In this document: positions 45,628-55,079 of the stretch, in pieces | How positions within the stretch are numbered: the stretch's first letter is position 1 | Layout of the letters: the number at the start of each line of letters is the position of its first letter | Assembly: GCF_008727715.1 (NCBI RefSeq) | Contig: NZ_CP044218.1 | Coordinates: forward strand, 930,001-994,000 | Origin: Mesorhizobium terrae | GTDB lineage: Bacteria; Pseudomonadota; Alphaproteobacteria; Rhizobiales; Rhizobiaceae | Length of the DNA stretch: 64,000 nt | Direction of reading: 5' to 3' | Position numbers and translations under genes: made by a program | Notes under the pieces: model-generated | Told to the model about the DNA's origin: nothing | Database searches by the model: none | What the model saw: the letters and a program-made list of their open reading frames with translations, nothing else

Positions 45628-46978
45628 CGATGAGCCCCGCCTGGCGGAAACACTGGCGCTGGCGCTCGAAGGCGGCGGCCTTTCCAGCGATTTCGTGACC
45701 GATGCCACCAGCGCGCTGCAGCGACTGGAACAGGGCGAATTCGGCCTCGTCATTACCGACCTCAGAATGCCGGGTCGCGGCGGCCGCGACCTGTTGCAGG
45801 AATTGCGGCGCAGGCGCCCCGACATGCCGGTGGTGGTGATGACGGCCTATGCCTCGCTGCGCGATGCCGTCGCCTTGGTCAAGGAAGGCGCCTTCGACTA
45901 TATTTCCAAACCGTTCGAGATCGACGACGTCATCGCCACCGCCAGGCGCGCGCTGCAACTCACCCAGATCGTCAACGAGAACCGGCGCCTGCGCGCCGAA
46001 CTGGAAGAGAAATACTCCTTCGGCAACCTGATCGGCTCCAGCCCGGCCTTCGGCGAGGTGCTGCGGCAGATCACCGAAGTGTGCGCCAGCCGCGCCACAG
46101 TGCTCATCCAGGGCGAAAGCGGCACCGGCAAGGAACTGGTCGCCCGCGCCATCCATTTCAACAGCCCGCGCAGCGACGGCCCGTTCATTGCCATGAACTG
46201 CTCGGCCATCCCTGAAAACCTGCTCGAGAGCGAACTGTTCGGGCATGCCAAGGGCGCCTTCACCGGTGCGGTGGCCGCCCGCGACGGTCGCTTCGTCACC
46301 GCCAATGGCGGCACGCTGTTCCTGGACGAAATCGGCGACCTGCCACTTTCGCTGCAACCCAAGCTTTTGAGGGTGCTGCAGGACCAGGTGTTCGAGCCGG
46401 TCGGTTCCGACCGCAGCGTCAAGGTCGACGTGCGCATCATCACCGCCACCCACCGCGACCTGGAAGCTGCCATGCAGGCCAACGATTTCCGCGAGGATCT
46501 CTATTACCGGCTGGCGGTCTATCCCATCCGCGTGCCGTCGCTGCGCGAGCGCGCCGGCGACATCCTGCCGATCGCGACGCATTTCCTGGCGCATTTCTCC
46601 GCCGAGATGAACAAGAAGATCACCGGCTTCGCGCCGGAGGCAGAGGCCGCGCTTGCCACCTACCAATGGCCCGGCAACATCAGGGAACTGCAGAACGCGG
46701 TGGAACGAGCAACGATCGTGGCCGCCCGCAACGTCGTTGGCCCGCAAGACCTGCCGGGCTATGTGACGCGCACCAGGCGCCAGCCGGCCGCCAGCGCCGC
46801 GCTGCCCGCCGATCTCGACGGCGAACTGGAACGCATCGAGCGCGACTTCATCCTGGCCGCGCTGCAGGAAACCGACGGCATCCAAGTGAAGGCAGCGGAA
46901 AGGTTGGGCATCGCCGAACGGAGCCTTTGGCATCGGATCAAAAAACTTGGTATCAAGATCGCCAAGACTGCGAAGTGA
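45602..46978 (+). CDS. Sigma54-dependent response regulator (NtrC family)
   Basis: 458 residues. Receiver domain with VVDDEP and acceptor Asp in [12 protein letters not shown] near residue 54; central AAA+ domain with Walker A GESGTGKE, the sigma54-contact loop GAFTGA in [17 protein letters not shown] and Walker [14 protein letters not shown]-terminal Fis-type helix-turn-helix ([24 protein letters not shown]). All elements needed to activate RpoN-polymerase are intact. It is encoded inside the unit that starts with a sigma54 promoter, so positive self-regulation is likely. Confidence 0.95.
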   Translation: MPSSILVVDDEPRLAETLALALEGGGLSSDFVTDATSALQRLEQGEFGLVITDLRMPGRGGRDLLQELRRRRPDMPVVVMTAYASLRDAVALVKEGAFDYISKPFEIDDVIATARRALQLTQIVNENRRLRAELEEKYSFGNLIGSSPAFGEVLRQITEVCASRATVLIQGESGTGKELVARAIHFNSPRSDGPFIAMNCSAIPENLLESELFGHAKGAFTGAVAARDGRFVTANGGTLFLDEIGDLPLSLQPKLLRVLQDQVFEPVGSDRSVKVDVRIITATHRDLEAAMQANDFREDLYYRLAVYPIRVPSLRERAGDILPIATHFLAHFSAEMNKKITGFAPEAEAALATYQWPGNIRELQNAVERATIVAARNVVGPQDLPGYVTRTRRQPAASAALPADLDGELERIERDFILAALQETDGIQVKAAERLGIAERSLWHRIKKLGIKIAKTAK

Positions 46979-47844
46979 GGTTCGTTTTGCGTTGCTTTTC
47001 CCGACGAGACCGCAAGGGGCGTGGTCCGCTTGCCCTTGATTTGCTGGCAGGCGGCGTTGCCGTCTCGCTTGTCGTACTGGCGCTTCCAGCCCGCGCGGCC
47101 GACAGCGTGGCCGAAAAACCGCTCGCTTCCAACGATCCTTGGATCATCAGCATCGGCGGCATGGCGACGGTCAGCCCGAGATGGGACGGCTCCTCGCGCT
47201 ACGGGCTGGGCGGCATGCCGTCGATCTCGTTCCGCCGCGCTTCCGAGCGCGAGAGCTTCTCGGCGCCGGACGACAATTTCGACATCACCTTCTTCACCGG
47301 CAAACGTTTTGCAATTGGTCCCGTCGCCAGCCTGCGTTCCGGCCGTTCGAGCGAGGGCGGCCGGTTGAACGGGCTCGACACCTATCCCTGGACCGTGGAA
47401 GTCGGCGCCTTCGCCGAATTCTGGCCGGTCGAGGACCAGTTGCGCCTGCGCGGCGAACTGCGCCACGGGCTGCGCAACAATGACGGCTTCAGCGCCGACC
47501 TGATGGCCGACTATGTGCAAAACTACGGTGCGCTGACGCTCTCCGGCGGCCCGCGGCTGGTGCTGGCCGACGACAAGGTGATGGGTATCAAATACGGCGT
47601 CTCGCCGGAGGCGGCCATCCGCAACGGCACGGTTGCGGCCTATGACCCGAAGGGCGGCATCGCCAGCGTCGGCCTGTCGGTGGCGCAGAGCTATGTCTGG
47701 TCGAAGGAATGGACGACGACGCTCTACGAACGGTTCGACTATCTGGTCGGCGATGCCGCCAACAGCCCGATCGTGAAAGACCTAGGCTCGCGCAACCAGT
47801 TCACCTTCGGCATCGGCGCGACGTATTCGTTCACGGTGGACTAG
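46975..47844 (+). CDS. MipA/OmpV-family outer membrane protein
   Basis: 289 residues from GTG 46975, which overlaps the regulator's stop codon (GTGA). After a signal peptide (LLAGGVAVSLVVLALPARAA) the mature protein alternates in the amphipathic pattern of a beta-barrel and contains WIISIGGMATVSPRWDGSSRYGLGGMPSISFRR near its start and the typical C-terminal QFTFGIGATYSFTVD. MipA binds the MltA transglycosylase and a penicillin-binding protein in E. coli; OmpV forms a small-molecule channel in other bacteria. Last gene of the unit and probably the outer-membrane component. Confidence 0.85.
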   Translation: MRFVLRCFSRRDRKGRGPLALDLLAGGVAVSLVVLALPARAADSVAEKPLASNDPWIISIGGMATVSPRWDGSSRYGLGGMPSISFRRASERESFSAPDDNFDITFFTGKRFAIGPVASLRSGRSSEGGRLNGLDTYPWTVEVGAFAEFWPVEDQLRLRGELRHGLRNNDGFSADLMADYVQNYGALTLSGGPRLVLADDKVMGIKYGVSPEAAIRNGTVAAYDPKGGIASVGLSVAQSYVWSKEWTTTLYERFDYLVGDAANSPIVKDLGSRNQFTFGIGATYSFTVD

Positions 47845-48439
47845 AGCGCGCCGCGATCCAGGCGAGACGAGGCTATTGATCGCGGCTTTCAGCGCTTCCA
47901 GCGTTCGGGTCGCTCAACCTCCAGGTGCCGATCCAACTTTTGAAGGCTGAAACCGAAGCCCCTCAACATCGACTTGCCTGCTGTATCCTAGCCGTCTCCA
48001 GCCAACGACAAAAGAGATTCTCGCCAGCTGGCCGTGCCCGCGAGCGACGATGACTTTCGAGCTATCCCTTAAATGAACCCATTTGGCATCCTCCGTTCGG
48101 GTGACATAATCCGTAATCAACGTCCCAAGCATGGGAGCACTCGTCGGGTGATGGGGCTCGATCGTCGGCGATATCGACGCGAATCTGGTGGGATTTCGGC
48201 GCGCGTTGGGGGGCCTCTTCAGCCACCAATGAAACCCGTTGCGGCTCCGCGCGGGCACCATGCCACAATGATCAGGACGGACTGTGTTCACCGGCACAAC
48301 CCAGGCCAAGGCCGGAAAGTGCCTGAGACAGCACGTGAACGATCTGAGCGCGGCGTGTGCGGCCTTTCGAACCGCAATAAGCGAAACGCAATCCAATCAG
48401 CCTTCAGCTTGCAATTGCTGCTTGCTGGAGGTTCTGTGC
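47845..48439. other. Intergenic stretch, possible gene remnants
   Basis: 595 bp between the MipA/OmpV gene and the LuxR-type gene. A minus-strand frame of about 160 codons (47914-48396) is open but has no ribosome site or family motif. Composition is lower in GC than the neighbours. Probably decayed sequence. Confidence 0.4.
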
Positions 48440-49615
48440 TTACTTCTTTTCTTTTCTCGAACCGGGCTCATCATTGAGGCCGGACATGTGATCAAGACCG
48501 GCTTTCAAGGCGAGAACCGTCCTCACACCGGTCAGAAGCCTCACCAAATCCACCTGCCGATGCGTACCCGTCTTCTCGAAGATCGAACGGACCTGCGAAC
48601 GCACGGTGCCATTTGCGACCCCCCGTAGGTCCGCGATTTCATTGATCGTCTTGCCAAGGGTTAAATCGCGCGCGATTGCGGCCTCTGCTGCCGTCAGATC
48701 GAACAGGCCCTCCATGATCCTGGGGTCGACACCAACGTCCTCGGCAGCCGACGTTATGACCAGCAGCATGTCAGCCACATTGAAGATATCTCGACTGGCT
48801 CCGACAATCGGAAGCACATGCACCACCATCGTTGGATGTTCGTCGATGGCCGCAATCGGGAAGGTGCCACCCCGGTCACTCGGTCCCTCCAGGATTTTGC
48901 GCCAACAGGCATCCGCCGCCACTTGCGAGAAGGTCAGCCTGGAATGGCGGTCTTGCACCACCCGCGGCAATAATTTCTCGAAGCCTCTGTTTGCCATTGC
49001 CAACCTGCCGCGACGGACAGCCGCGGTCGGCAACCCTATGACATCAAAGGCCTCGACGGCGGCGCGGACCTGCTCAAAACGGAGACGAGCCGTAAGAAGC
49101 GCAGCACGCGCTATGTGCGGGCGAAGCGCAGTCAAGCGCATCGCCACTTCCTTTCTTAGCGGACCGGAATCGAAGCTCCGGTGCACCGAAATCTTGAGAG
49201 TATCCCCGGTCGGCGAAATGATATTGGTGCCGGTGTGCCAGTAGACGCCGTGTGGTTTCATGAAATTCAGATAATAGGGGTGCCGCGCCATTTCTTCAGC
49301 CGGCATCACCTCGGTATCCAGCACGAAACGAGGCTCATCGAAGCGAGCGCGACGTTCCGCCGACTCGATATATGGATTGCGCGCCACCCAATTGTCGCGG
49401 ATGTAGATCTGCATCTTTTCGACACAGCGCTCATTGGAAGACCAACCATTGAGCCCCTTGCTGTCTACCGCAAACAGCGCGGCATCGGTGCACTCGCCTG
49501 CCTGGGCGAGAAGGTCCAGGACACCTTTGCCACCCCAAAGGCTCGGTATCGCGGCCGCCTCGTAAATCCGTCCGATCAGTTCATGATCCGACGCATCAAG
49601 ATTGCCAGACTGCAT
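48440..49615 (-). CDS. LuxR-family transcriptional regulator (solo)
   Basis: 391 residues from ATG 49615, preceded by GGGGGCAAGG; the frame stays open upstream to 49909 but that part has poor coding character. The C-terminal 60 residues are a LuxR/GerE helix-turn-helix (LTAAEAAIARDLTLGKTINEIADLRGVANGTVRSQVRSIFEKTG). The N-terminal 250 residues look like a PAS/GAF-type sensory region (DNWVARNPYIESAE..., AAIDEHPTMVVHVLP) and lack the acyl-homoserine-lactone signature. No synthase or target is adjacent. Base composition is lower in GC than most of the window. Confidence 0.8.
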   Translation of the reverse strand: MQSGNLDASDHELIGRIYEAAAIPSLWGGKGVLDLLAQAGECTDAALFAVDSKGLNGWSSNERCVEKMQIYIRDNWVARNPYIESAERRARFDEPRFVLDTEVMPAEEMARHPYYLNFMKPHGVYWHTGTNIISPTGDTLKISVHRSFDSGPLRKEVAMRLTALRPHIARAALLTARLRFEQVRAAVEAFDVIGLPTAAVRRGRLAMANRGFEKLLPRVVQDRHSRLTFSQVAADACWRKILEGPSDRGGTFPIAAIDEHPTMVVHVLPIVGASRDIFNVADMLLVITSAAEDVGVDPRIMEGLFDLTAAEAAIARDLTLGKTINEIADLRGVANGTVRSQVRSIFEKTGTHRQVDLVRLLTGVRTVLALKAGLDHMSGLNDEPGSRKEKK

Positions 49616-49908
49616 ATGCCTTGCCCCCAACTCCCGCGATCTCGAATATATATCCCGGCTGGACTGGGCGCATCGCAAATTTGCAAACGGCACGGCGAAC
49701 CGACGGCACTGGCGAGATACGAATGGAAATTTACGCGGCAGAAACAAGATGTTGCGCGTGCGCTTCCGTTCTAAAAACATTACCCTCTCGACCAGAGCAT
49801 CTTCCATTTCGTAGCGGCGGCCCAAGCAGGACGATCCCCCAAACGGGGGATGACTTGCGGCTTGTGCGTTTGTATGTGGACGACTTTGCGCAGAGGGGCA
49901 TGCAAGCA
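49616..49908. other. AT-richer upstream region of the LuxR-type gene
   Basis: No convincing gene. It contains AT-rich pieces (CGAATATATATCCC near 49643) that may carry the promoter of the regulator, and the palindromic CCCCCAAACGGGGG near 49835-49848. Confidence 0.4.
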
Positions 49909-50070
49909 ATGGAAGAAATAAAGAAGGACGAGGATGAAGAGAGCCGCGACGTTGAAGTCAACAACGTGGAGTGGTTCGATCCGTGGTCGAAACGCCTTGC
50001 ATTCGAGAAGGCACGCCCGCTGCCCGGCATTCCAGAACTCAATGACGACCTGGCTGACACCGTTCACTGA
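49909..50070 (+). CDS. Small acidic hypothetical protein
   Basis: 53 residues from ATG 49909, with AGGGG about ten bases before it. Very acidic N-terminus (MEEIKKDEDEESRDVEVNN), then VEWFDPWSKRLAFEKARPLPGIPELNDDLAD. No family known to me. Could be a real accessory gene or chance; the ribosome site argues for real. Confidence 0.4.
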   Translation: MEEIKKDEDEESRDVEVNNVEWFDPWSKRLAFEKARPLPGIPELNDDLADTVH

Positions 50071-50080
50071 CGGTTCGCAA

Positions 50081-50146
50081 ATGAGCCTTGTCGCTCCGAT
50101 TGTCGCTTTGGTTGTTCTGGTGGCTCTCTATCGATTCCTCGCATAG
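50081..50146 (+). CDS. Tiny hydrophobic peptide, first of a pair
   Basis: 21 residues: MSLVAPIVALVVLVALYRFLA, which is almost entirely one membrane helix. It starts 11 bases after the small acidic ORF. No strong ribosome site. Its end VALYRFLA resembles that of the second tiny ORF. Confidence 0.35.
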   Translation: MSLVAPIVALVVLVALYRFLA

Positions 50147-50223
50147 AGGCCTTTTCAATGCTCGACCGGTGCGCGGGCGCGATCGCCAGGTTGCCGCCCT
50201 ATGAGGTACGAGGATTTGTGACG

Positions 50224-50292
50224 ATGATTGAATTGCTGATGCAGCTACTGCCGCTGGGGGCGGTCTTTGCTGTCGTCGCCCTGTATCGGTGA
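50224..50292 (+). CDS. Tiny hydrophobic peptide, second of a pair
   Basis: 22 residues (MIELLMQLLPLGAVFAVVAL then YR), one membrane helix, with GAGGTACGAGGA upstream at a suitable distance. Shares the -VVALYR- ending with the previous one. Such peptides may be regulators of membrane proteins or toxin-like; nothing here decides it. Confidence 0.4.
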   Translation: MIELLMQLLPLGAVFAVVALYR

Positions 50293-50772
50293 CACGGCTC
50301 TCGATCAATTCGCAACGCCCCTGAAATAGCAGGGCGGTCACCCCAATTTGGCCGGACATTCGAAAAAACCATGCGGTGCGGCGGCTACACGATTGGGCAC
50401 TCAATTTTCGACGATCATCCCTTTGATTGAATTGCGGGTGTCTGGCGTGAGATTATCGGCCTCACGGAACCGCCTCTTAGTCTCGTTGGGGACCCTCGTT
50501 TCCAAACTGACCTTGACGAACTCGTTCACTGTCACAGACTTGAGGGGCGATTCACGGGTATCAGCCTCCGTTCGGGCAGAGCTTCGCCTTTCAGATCTGT
50601 GGAAACTCGTTGTCGGAGATACGCACCAACGCAACCAAATCTGCATGGGCGCCCGTCGTCGAGAGCAACCAAGGTCCGGGCATTCTCAAGCTCAGCTGTA
50701 CCACCCCGTGCACCGGAAGGGCGGCAAAAGACCAAGAAAGTCAGATAGCTGTTGTCTATCAAGGAGATGGAA
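50293..50772. other. Non-coding stretch before tRNA-Thr
   Basis: 480 bp with no gene I can support. A minus-strand frame at 50401-50646 has a plausible-looking C-terminal part but no start signal. Composition is close to 55 percent GC by eye, lower than the surrounding chromosome. No integrase or att-like duplication of the tRNA end was seen. Confidence 0.4.
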
Positions 50773-50847
<75 letters not shown>

Positions 50848-50975
50848 GCCTTGAATGCGGCGCCTTCTGCCACAATGAATCGCCAAGCGCAAGTTGTGTA
50901 TGACAGCTATTTCCAAGAGACGCTCCGACATGGCCGCGCCACAATGTCGGTTATCCATTCCGGGGACTGGAGACG

Positions 50976-51152
50976 ATGACGGACACGACCAAGCCAAAGC
51001 AGCAGCCGAGCGACCGCAAGACCAGGCTGGCGGATGCATTGCGCGCAAATTTGCAGAAGCGCAAGGCACAGACACGCTCACGCCGCACCGGCGAGGCCGA
51101 TGCGCGGCCGGAGGGCTTGTCCGCGTCGAAGACGCAGAAGGACCGGGAGTAG
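50976..51152 (+). CDS. Small basic hypothetical protein upstream of murA
   Basis: 58 residues with TGGAG six bases before the ATG. Highly charged and basic: RKTRLADALRANLQKRKAQTRSRR. A similar small ORF ahead of murA is, to my knowledge, common in rhizobial genomes, but no function is known. It ends 138 bp before murA. Confidence 0.65.
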   Translation: MTDTTKPKQQPSDRKTRLADALRANLQKRKAQTRSRRTGEADARPEGLSASKTQKDRE

Positions 51153-51290
51153 GCAAGCGGGGGGAGCGGGCCGCTCTTGCGCCGGCTTGCAGCGAAATCC
51201 TATTTCTTGAACCGGGTCGACCAATGGTTTAGACGGCGCCCAACACGCAACCGATGAAAAGCCGACAAATCGGCCGAGGGACACTCTTTC

Positions 51291-52589
51291 ATGGATCGCA
51301 TCAGGATCGTCGGCGGCCGCGAGCTCGCCGGTACCATCCCCATCTCGGGCGCCAAGAACGCCGCGCTGCCCTTGATGATCGCCTCGCTGATGACCAGCGA
51401 AACGCTGACGCTCGAGAACGTGCCGCATCTGGCCGACGTCGAGCAGCTGACCCGCATCCTCGGCAACCACGGCGTCGACTATTCGGTCAACGGCAAGCGC
51501 GACCATCAGAACGGCAATGGCGGCGGCTATTCGCGCACCATCAACTTCACCGCCCGCGACATCGTCGACACGGTTGCCCCCTATGAGCTGGTGTCCAAGA
51601 TGCGCGCCTCGTTCTGGGTGATCGGCCCGCTTTTGGCGCGCATGGGCGTGGCCCGCGTCTCGCTGCCCGGCGGCTGCGCCATCGGCACCAGGCCTGTCGA
51701 CCTGTTCATCGATGGCCTGCAGGCGCTGGGCGCCGATATCGATGTCGACAACGGCTATGTCGTGGCCAAGGCCCACAACCGGCTGAAAGGCAACCGCTAC
51801 GTCTTCCCGAAGGTTTCAGTGGGCGCCACCCATGTGCTGATGATGGCGGCCTCGCTCGCGCGCGGCGAAACGGTGCTGGAAAACGCCGCCTGCGAGCCGG
51901 AAGTGGTCAATCTCGCCGAATGCCTGAACGCCATGGGCGCGAAAATCCACGGTGCCGGCACGCCCACGATCACCATCGATGGCGTCGACCAGCTTTCGGG
52001 CGCCAGCATCCGCGTCATTCCCGACCGCATCGAGACCGGCACCTATGCGATGGCGGTGGCGATGACCGGCGGCGACGTGCTGCTGCAGGGCGCGCAGCCG
52101 GACCTGTTGCAGACCGCGCTCGACGTGATCAGCCAGACCGGTGCCGAAATCACGCCGACCAACGAAGGCATCCGCGTCAAGCGCAACGGCGCCGGCATCT
52201 CGCCGGTCGACGTGACCACGGAACCCTTCCCCGGCTTCCCGACCGACCTGCAGGCGCAGTTCATGGGCCTGATGACTAAGGCCAAGGGCAAATCGCATAT
52301 CACCGAGACCATCTTCGAGAACCGCTTCATGCATGTGCAGGAGCTGGCCCGTCTCGGCGCGCGTATCCACCTCTCCGGCCAGACGGCGATCGTCGAAGGC
52401 GTTTCCAAGCTCAAGGGCGCGCCGGTGATGGCGACCGACCTGCGCGCTTCGGTGTCGCTGGTCATCGCGGGGCTCGCCGCCGAAGGCGAAACGACGGTCA
52501 ACCGCATCTACCATCTCGACCGCGGCTTCGAGCGGCTTGAAGACAAGCTCTCCGGCTGCGGCGCGGTGATCGAGCGGATCAGCGGCTAA
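51291..52589 (+). CDS. murA: UDP-N-acetylglucosamine 1-carboxyvinyltransferase
   Basis: 432 residues. First committed step of peptidoglycan synthesis: enolpyruvyl transfer from PEP to UDP-GlcNAc in the cytosol. [12 protein letters not shown] near residue 20 contains the conserved Lys; the catalytic Cys lies in [19 protein letters not shown] near residue 126, so fosfomycin-sensitive chemistry is expected. [15 protein letters not shown] near the end is the second family signature. Length normal. Confidence 0.97.
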   Translation: MDRIRIVGGRELAGTIPISGAKNAALPLMIASLMTSETLTLENVPHLADVEQLTRILGNHGVDYSVNGKRDHQNGNGGGYSRTINFTARDIVDTVAPYELVSKMRASFWVIGPLLARMGVARVSLPGGCAIGTRPVDLFIDGLQALGADIDVDNGYVVAKAHNRLKGNRYVFPKVSVGATHVLMMAASLARGETVLENAACEPEVVNLAECLNAMGAKIHGAGTPTITIDGVDQLSGASIRVIPDRIETGTYAMAVAMTGGDVLLQGAQPDLLQTALDVISQTGAEITPTNEGIRVKRNGAGISPVDVTTEPFPGFPTDLQAQFMGLMTKAKGKSHITETIFENRFMHVQELARLGARIHLSGQTAIVEGVSKLKGAPVMATDLRASVSLVIAGLAAEGETTVNRIYHLDRGFERLEDKLSGCGAVIERISG

Positions 52590-52596
52590 GCGAATC

Positions 52597-52781
52597 GGCA
52601 GTCGGCAGTCGGCAGTCGGCAGTCGGCAGTCGGCAGTCGGCAGTCGAAGCTGCGTCGCAAACGCTGATCGGCTGTCTAGCCGGTTATACCGCCGACGGTG
52701 GCGATGGGACTTGCTGTTTATCGCCACCGACAAATCCCCGATCTTTTAATCCCGACTGCCTACTGCCGATTGCCGACTGCC
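52597..52781. repeat. Heptamer tandem array with inverted arm, copy 2
   Basis: Seven perfect tandem copies of GGCAGTC fill 52597-52645. About 105 bp later, 52751-52781 holds an inverted arm of GACTGCC-type units. Between them a strong hairpin forms from GGTGGCGAT and ATCGCCACC. The arms are closely related to those of the element at 677-795. It begins eight bases after the murA stop. Confidence 0.85.
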
Positions 52782-52856
52782 TCCCCGGTTGCGCGCGCCG
52801 GAAAGACCGCCTAACAGAAGGTTGAACGACAAAACCTTCGCAGGTGCGGAATCCGC

Positions 52857-53291
52857 ATGAACGCTCTGAAACTGGTCGCGCTCGACGACGAAGACCTCAA
52901 CATCATCTCGGCCCATACACAGGACGCCGTGATGAAGGTCGCCGACCTCGAATATCTGCCGGCCGCCAAGCGTTTCGTGCTGCCGATGAACCGTTTCGCC
53001 TGGGAGGTGAAAAAGGGGCTGTTCCGCAAGCACAACGAACGCCGGCAAAGCGTGCTGCATTTCGACCGGGTGCTGGCGGCCAAGACCAGCGGCATCGCGC
53101 GCGACAAGCCGCAGGAAGTGCTGTCGCTGCTCGCCATCAGCTTCGTGCCGATTACGGCACCGGCCGGCATCGTCGAACTGATCTTCTCCGGTGGTGGCAC
53201 CATCATGCTGGAAGTCGAATGCGTCGAGGCCCGGCTGGCCGACCTCGGCGGTGCCTGGCAAGCCTCTTCGCGCCCGGCGCACAGGGGCTGA
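52857..53291 (+). CDS. DUF2948 family protein
   Basis: 144 residues, cytosolic. The sequence LKLVALDDEDLNIISAHTQDAVMKVADLEYLPAAKRF and the ending GGTIMLEVECVEARLADLG match the alphaproteobacterial DUF2948 family, which is nearly always placed directly before hisD. Function unknown. Three bases separate its stop from the hisD start, so the two are cotranscribed. Confidence 0.85.
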   Translation: MNALKLVALDDEDLNIISAHTQDAVMKVADLEYLPAAKRFVLPMNRFAWEVKKGLFRKHNERRQSVLHFDRVLAAKTSGIARDKPQEVLSLLAISFVPITAPAGIVELIFSGGGTIMLEVECVEARLADLGGAWQASSRPAHRG

Positions 53292-53294
53292 CCG

Positions 53295-54587
53295 ATGGCC
53301 GTGACCCTGCGTTCTTCCGCCGCCGATTTCGAACAGCGCTTCGCCGCCTTCCTCTCCACCAAGCGCGAGGATTCGCCCGAGGTCGACCTGGTCGTTCGCC
53401 AGATCATCGCCGACGTGCGGGCACGCGGCGATGCCGCGCTGAAAGAGCTGACGCTGAAGTTCGACCGGGCCGATCTCAATCGCATCGGCATCGCCGTCGG
53501 TCCGGACGATATCGCCGCCGCCTACCGGCAGGCCGACCCCGAGACCATCGATGCGCTGAAGCTGGCGCGCGACCGCATCTTTTCGCACCACCAGCGGCAG
53601 ATGCCGAAGGATGACCGCTATACCGACGCGATCGGCGTCGAGCTCGGCTCGCGCTGGACCGCGGTGGAATCGGTCGGGCTCTATGTTCCCGGCGGCCTTG
53701 CCAGCTATCCGAGCTCGGTGCTGATGAATGCCGTGCCGGCGAAGGTTGCCGGCGTCGGGCGCATCGTCATGGTGGTGCCGCCAACCGGCGGCGAGATCAA
53801 CCCGCTGGTGCTGGTGGCGGCCGACATTGCCGGCGTGACCGAAATCTACCGGGTCGGCGGCGCGCAGGCCGTTGGCGCACTGGCCTATGGAACGGACACG
53901 ATCAGCCCCGTCGTCAAGATCGTCGGGCCGGGCAACGCCTTTGTCGCCGTTGCCAAGCGACAGGTGTTCGGCAAGGTCGGCATCGATTCGATCGCCGGTC
54001 CTTCCGAAGTGCTGGTGGTGGCCGACCGCGACAACGATCCGCAATGGCTGGCCGCGGACCTGCTGGCCCAGGCCGAACACGGCATGGGCGCACAGTCGAT
54101 CCTGATCACCGACGACGAGGGGCTTGCCGCCGATGTGGAGCAGGCGGTCGCGGCGCAGCTCAAGACCTTGCCCAGGCCGCAGAACGCCGCCGAGAGCTGG
54201 CGCGACTTCGGCGCCGTCATCATCGTGGGCTCGCTCGACGAGGCGCCGGCGCTTGTCGACCGCATCGCGGCGGAACATGTCGAACTGGCGGTCGCCGATC
54301 CCGAAGCATTCCTCAAAAAGATCCGCAACGCGGGCGCCGTATTCCTCGGCCGCCATACGCCGGAAGTCATCGGCGACTATGTCGGCGGCTCCAACCATGT
54401 TCTGCCCACCGCGCGCTCGGCACGCTTCTCATCCGGCCTGTCGGTGCTTGATTTCGTCAAGCGCACCTCGGTGCTGAAGCTCGGCCCCGAACAGTTGCGG
54501 CAACTGGCGCCGGCAGCCATTACGCTGGCCAAGGCGGAAGGGCTCGACGCGCATGGCCGCTCCGTTTCCATCCGGTTGAACATGTAG
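53295..54587 (+). CDS. hisD: Histidinol dehydrogenase
   Basis: 430 residues; last two steps of histidine synthesis, histidinol to histidine with two NAD. Signature block GPGNAFVAVAKRQVFGKVGIDSIAGPSEVLVVAD and the zinc-site region AEHGMGAQSILITD are present, as is the C-terminal HxLPT motif (SNHVLPTARSARFSSGLSV). Normal length. Operon with DUF2948 and UPF0262. Confidence 0.97.
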   Translation: MAVTLRSSAADFEQRFAAFLSTKREDSPEVDLVVRQIIADVRARGDAALKELTLKFDRADLNRIGIAVGPDDIAAAYRQADPETIDALKLARDRIFSHHQRQMPKDDRYTDAIGVELGSRWTAVESVGLYVPGGLASYPSSVLMNAVPAKVAGVGRIVMVVPPTGGEINPLVLVAADIAGVTEIYRVGGAQAVGALAYGTDTISPVVKIVGPGNAFVAVAKRQVFGKVGIDSIAGPSEVLVVADRDNDPQWLAADLLAQAEHGMGAQSILITDDEGLAADVEQAVAAQLKTLPRPQNAAESWRDFGAVIIVGSLDEAPALVDRIAAEHVELAVADPEAFLKKIRNAGAVFLGRHTPEVIGDYVGGSNHVLPTARSARFSSGLSVLDFVKRTSVLKLGPEQLRQLAPAAITLAKAEGLDAHGRSVSIRLNM

Positions 54588-54593
54588 GCGAGC

Positions 54594-55079
54594 ATGTCGG
54601 GAGCCGAGGCAACCAATGCGAGGCTGATCGACGTCGAACTCGACGAAACGATCGGCCGCTCGACCCCCGACGTCGAACATGAACGCGCCGTGGCGATCTT
54701 CGACCTGATCGAAGAAAACAGTTTCCGCCCGGTCAACGACGATGGCGGCGGCCCGTACAAGCTCAAGCTGTCGCTTGCCGAATCGCGGCTGATCTTCGCC
54801 ATCAGCCGCCAGGACGGTTCGGATGTCGTCGCCCATATCCTGTCGCTGACGCCGTTCCGGCGCATCGTCAAGGACTACTACCTGATCTGCGAAAGCTACT
54901 ACGACGCCATCCGCTCCTCGACGCCGAGCCATATCGAGGCGATCGACATGGGCAGGCGCGGCCTGCACAATGAGGGTTCGCAAACGCTGATGGACCGGCT
55001 GACCGGCAAGATCGAGATCGATTTCGACACGGCTAGGCGGTTGTTCACGCTGGTTTGCGTGTTGCACTGGCGTGGCTGA
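54594..55079 (+). CDS. UPF0262 family protein
   Basis: 161 residues, six bases after his[38 protein letters not shown] and [43 protein letters not shown] match UPF0262, a family confined to alphaproteobacteria and lacking a known function. In several rhizobia a low-molecular-weight phosphatase gene follows before infA; here there is none. Confidence 0.88.
   Translation: MSGAEATNARLIDVELDETIGRSTPDVEHERAVAIFDLIEENSFRPVNDDGGGPYKLKLSLAESRLIFAISRQDGSDVVAHILSLTPFRRIVKDYYLICESYYDAIRSSTPSHIEAIDMGRRGLHNEGSQTLMDRLTGKIEIDFDTARRLFTLVCVLHWRG

Noticed and set aside
47914-48396. Minus-strand 160-codon open frame
   Set aside because: No ribosome site, no motif, biased composition; treated as non-coding.
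48440-50292. Mobile-element origin of the LuxR block by a visible integrase or IS
   Set aside because: No transposase, integrase, terminal repeats or duplicated tRNA end could be found; only composition hints at transfer.
52597-52645. Tandem heptamers considered as a CRISPR array
   Set aside because: There are no spacers between the units and no cas genes; it is a simple tandem repeat.
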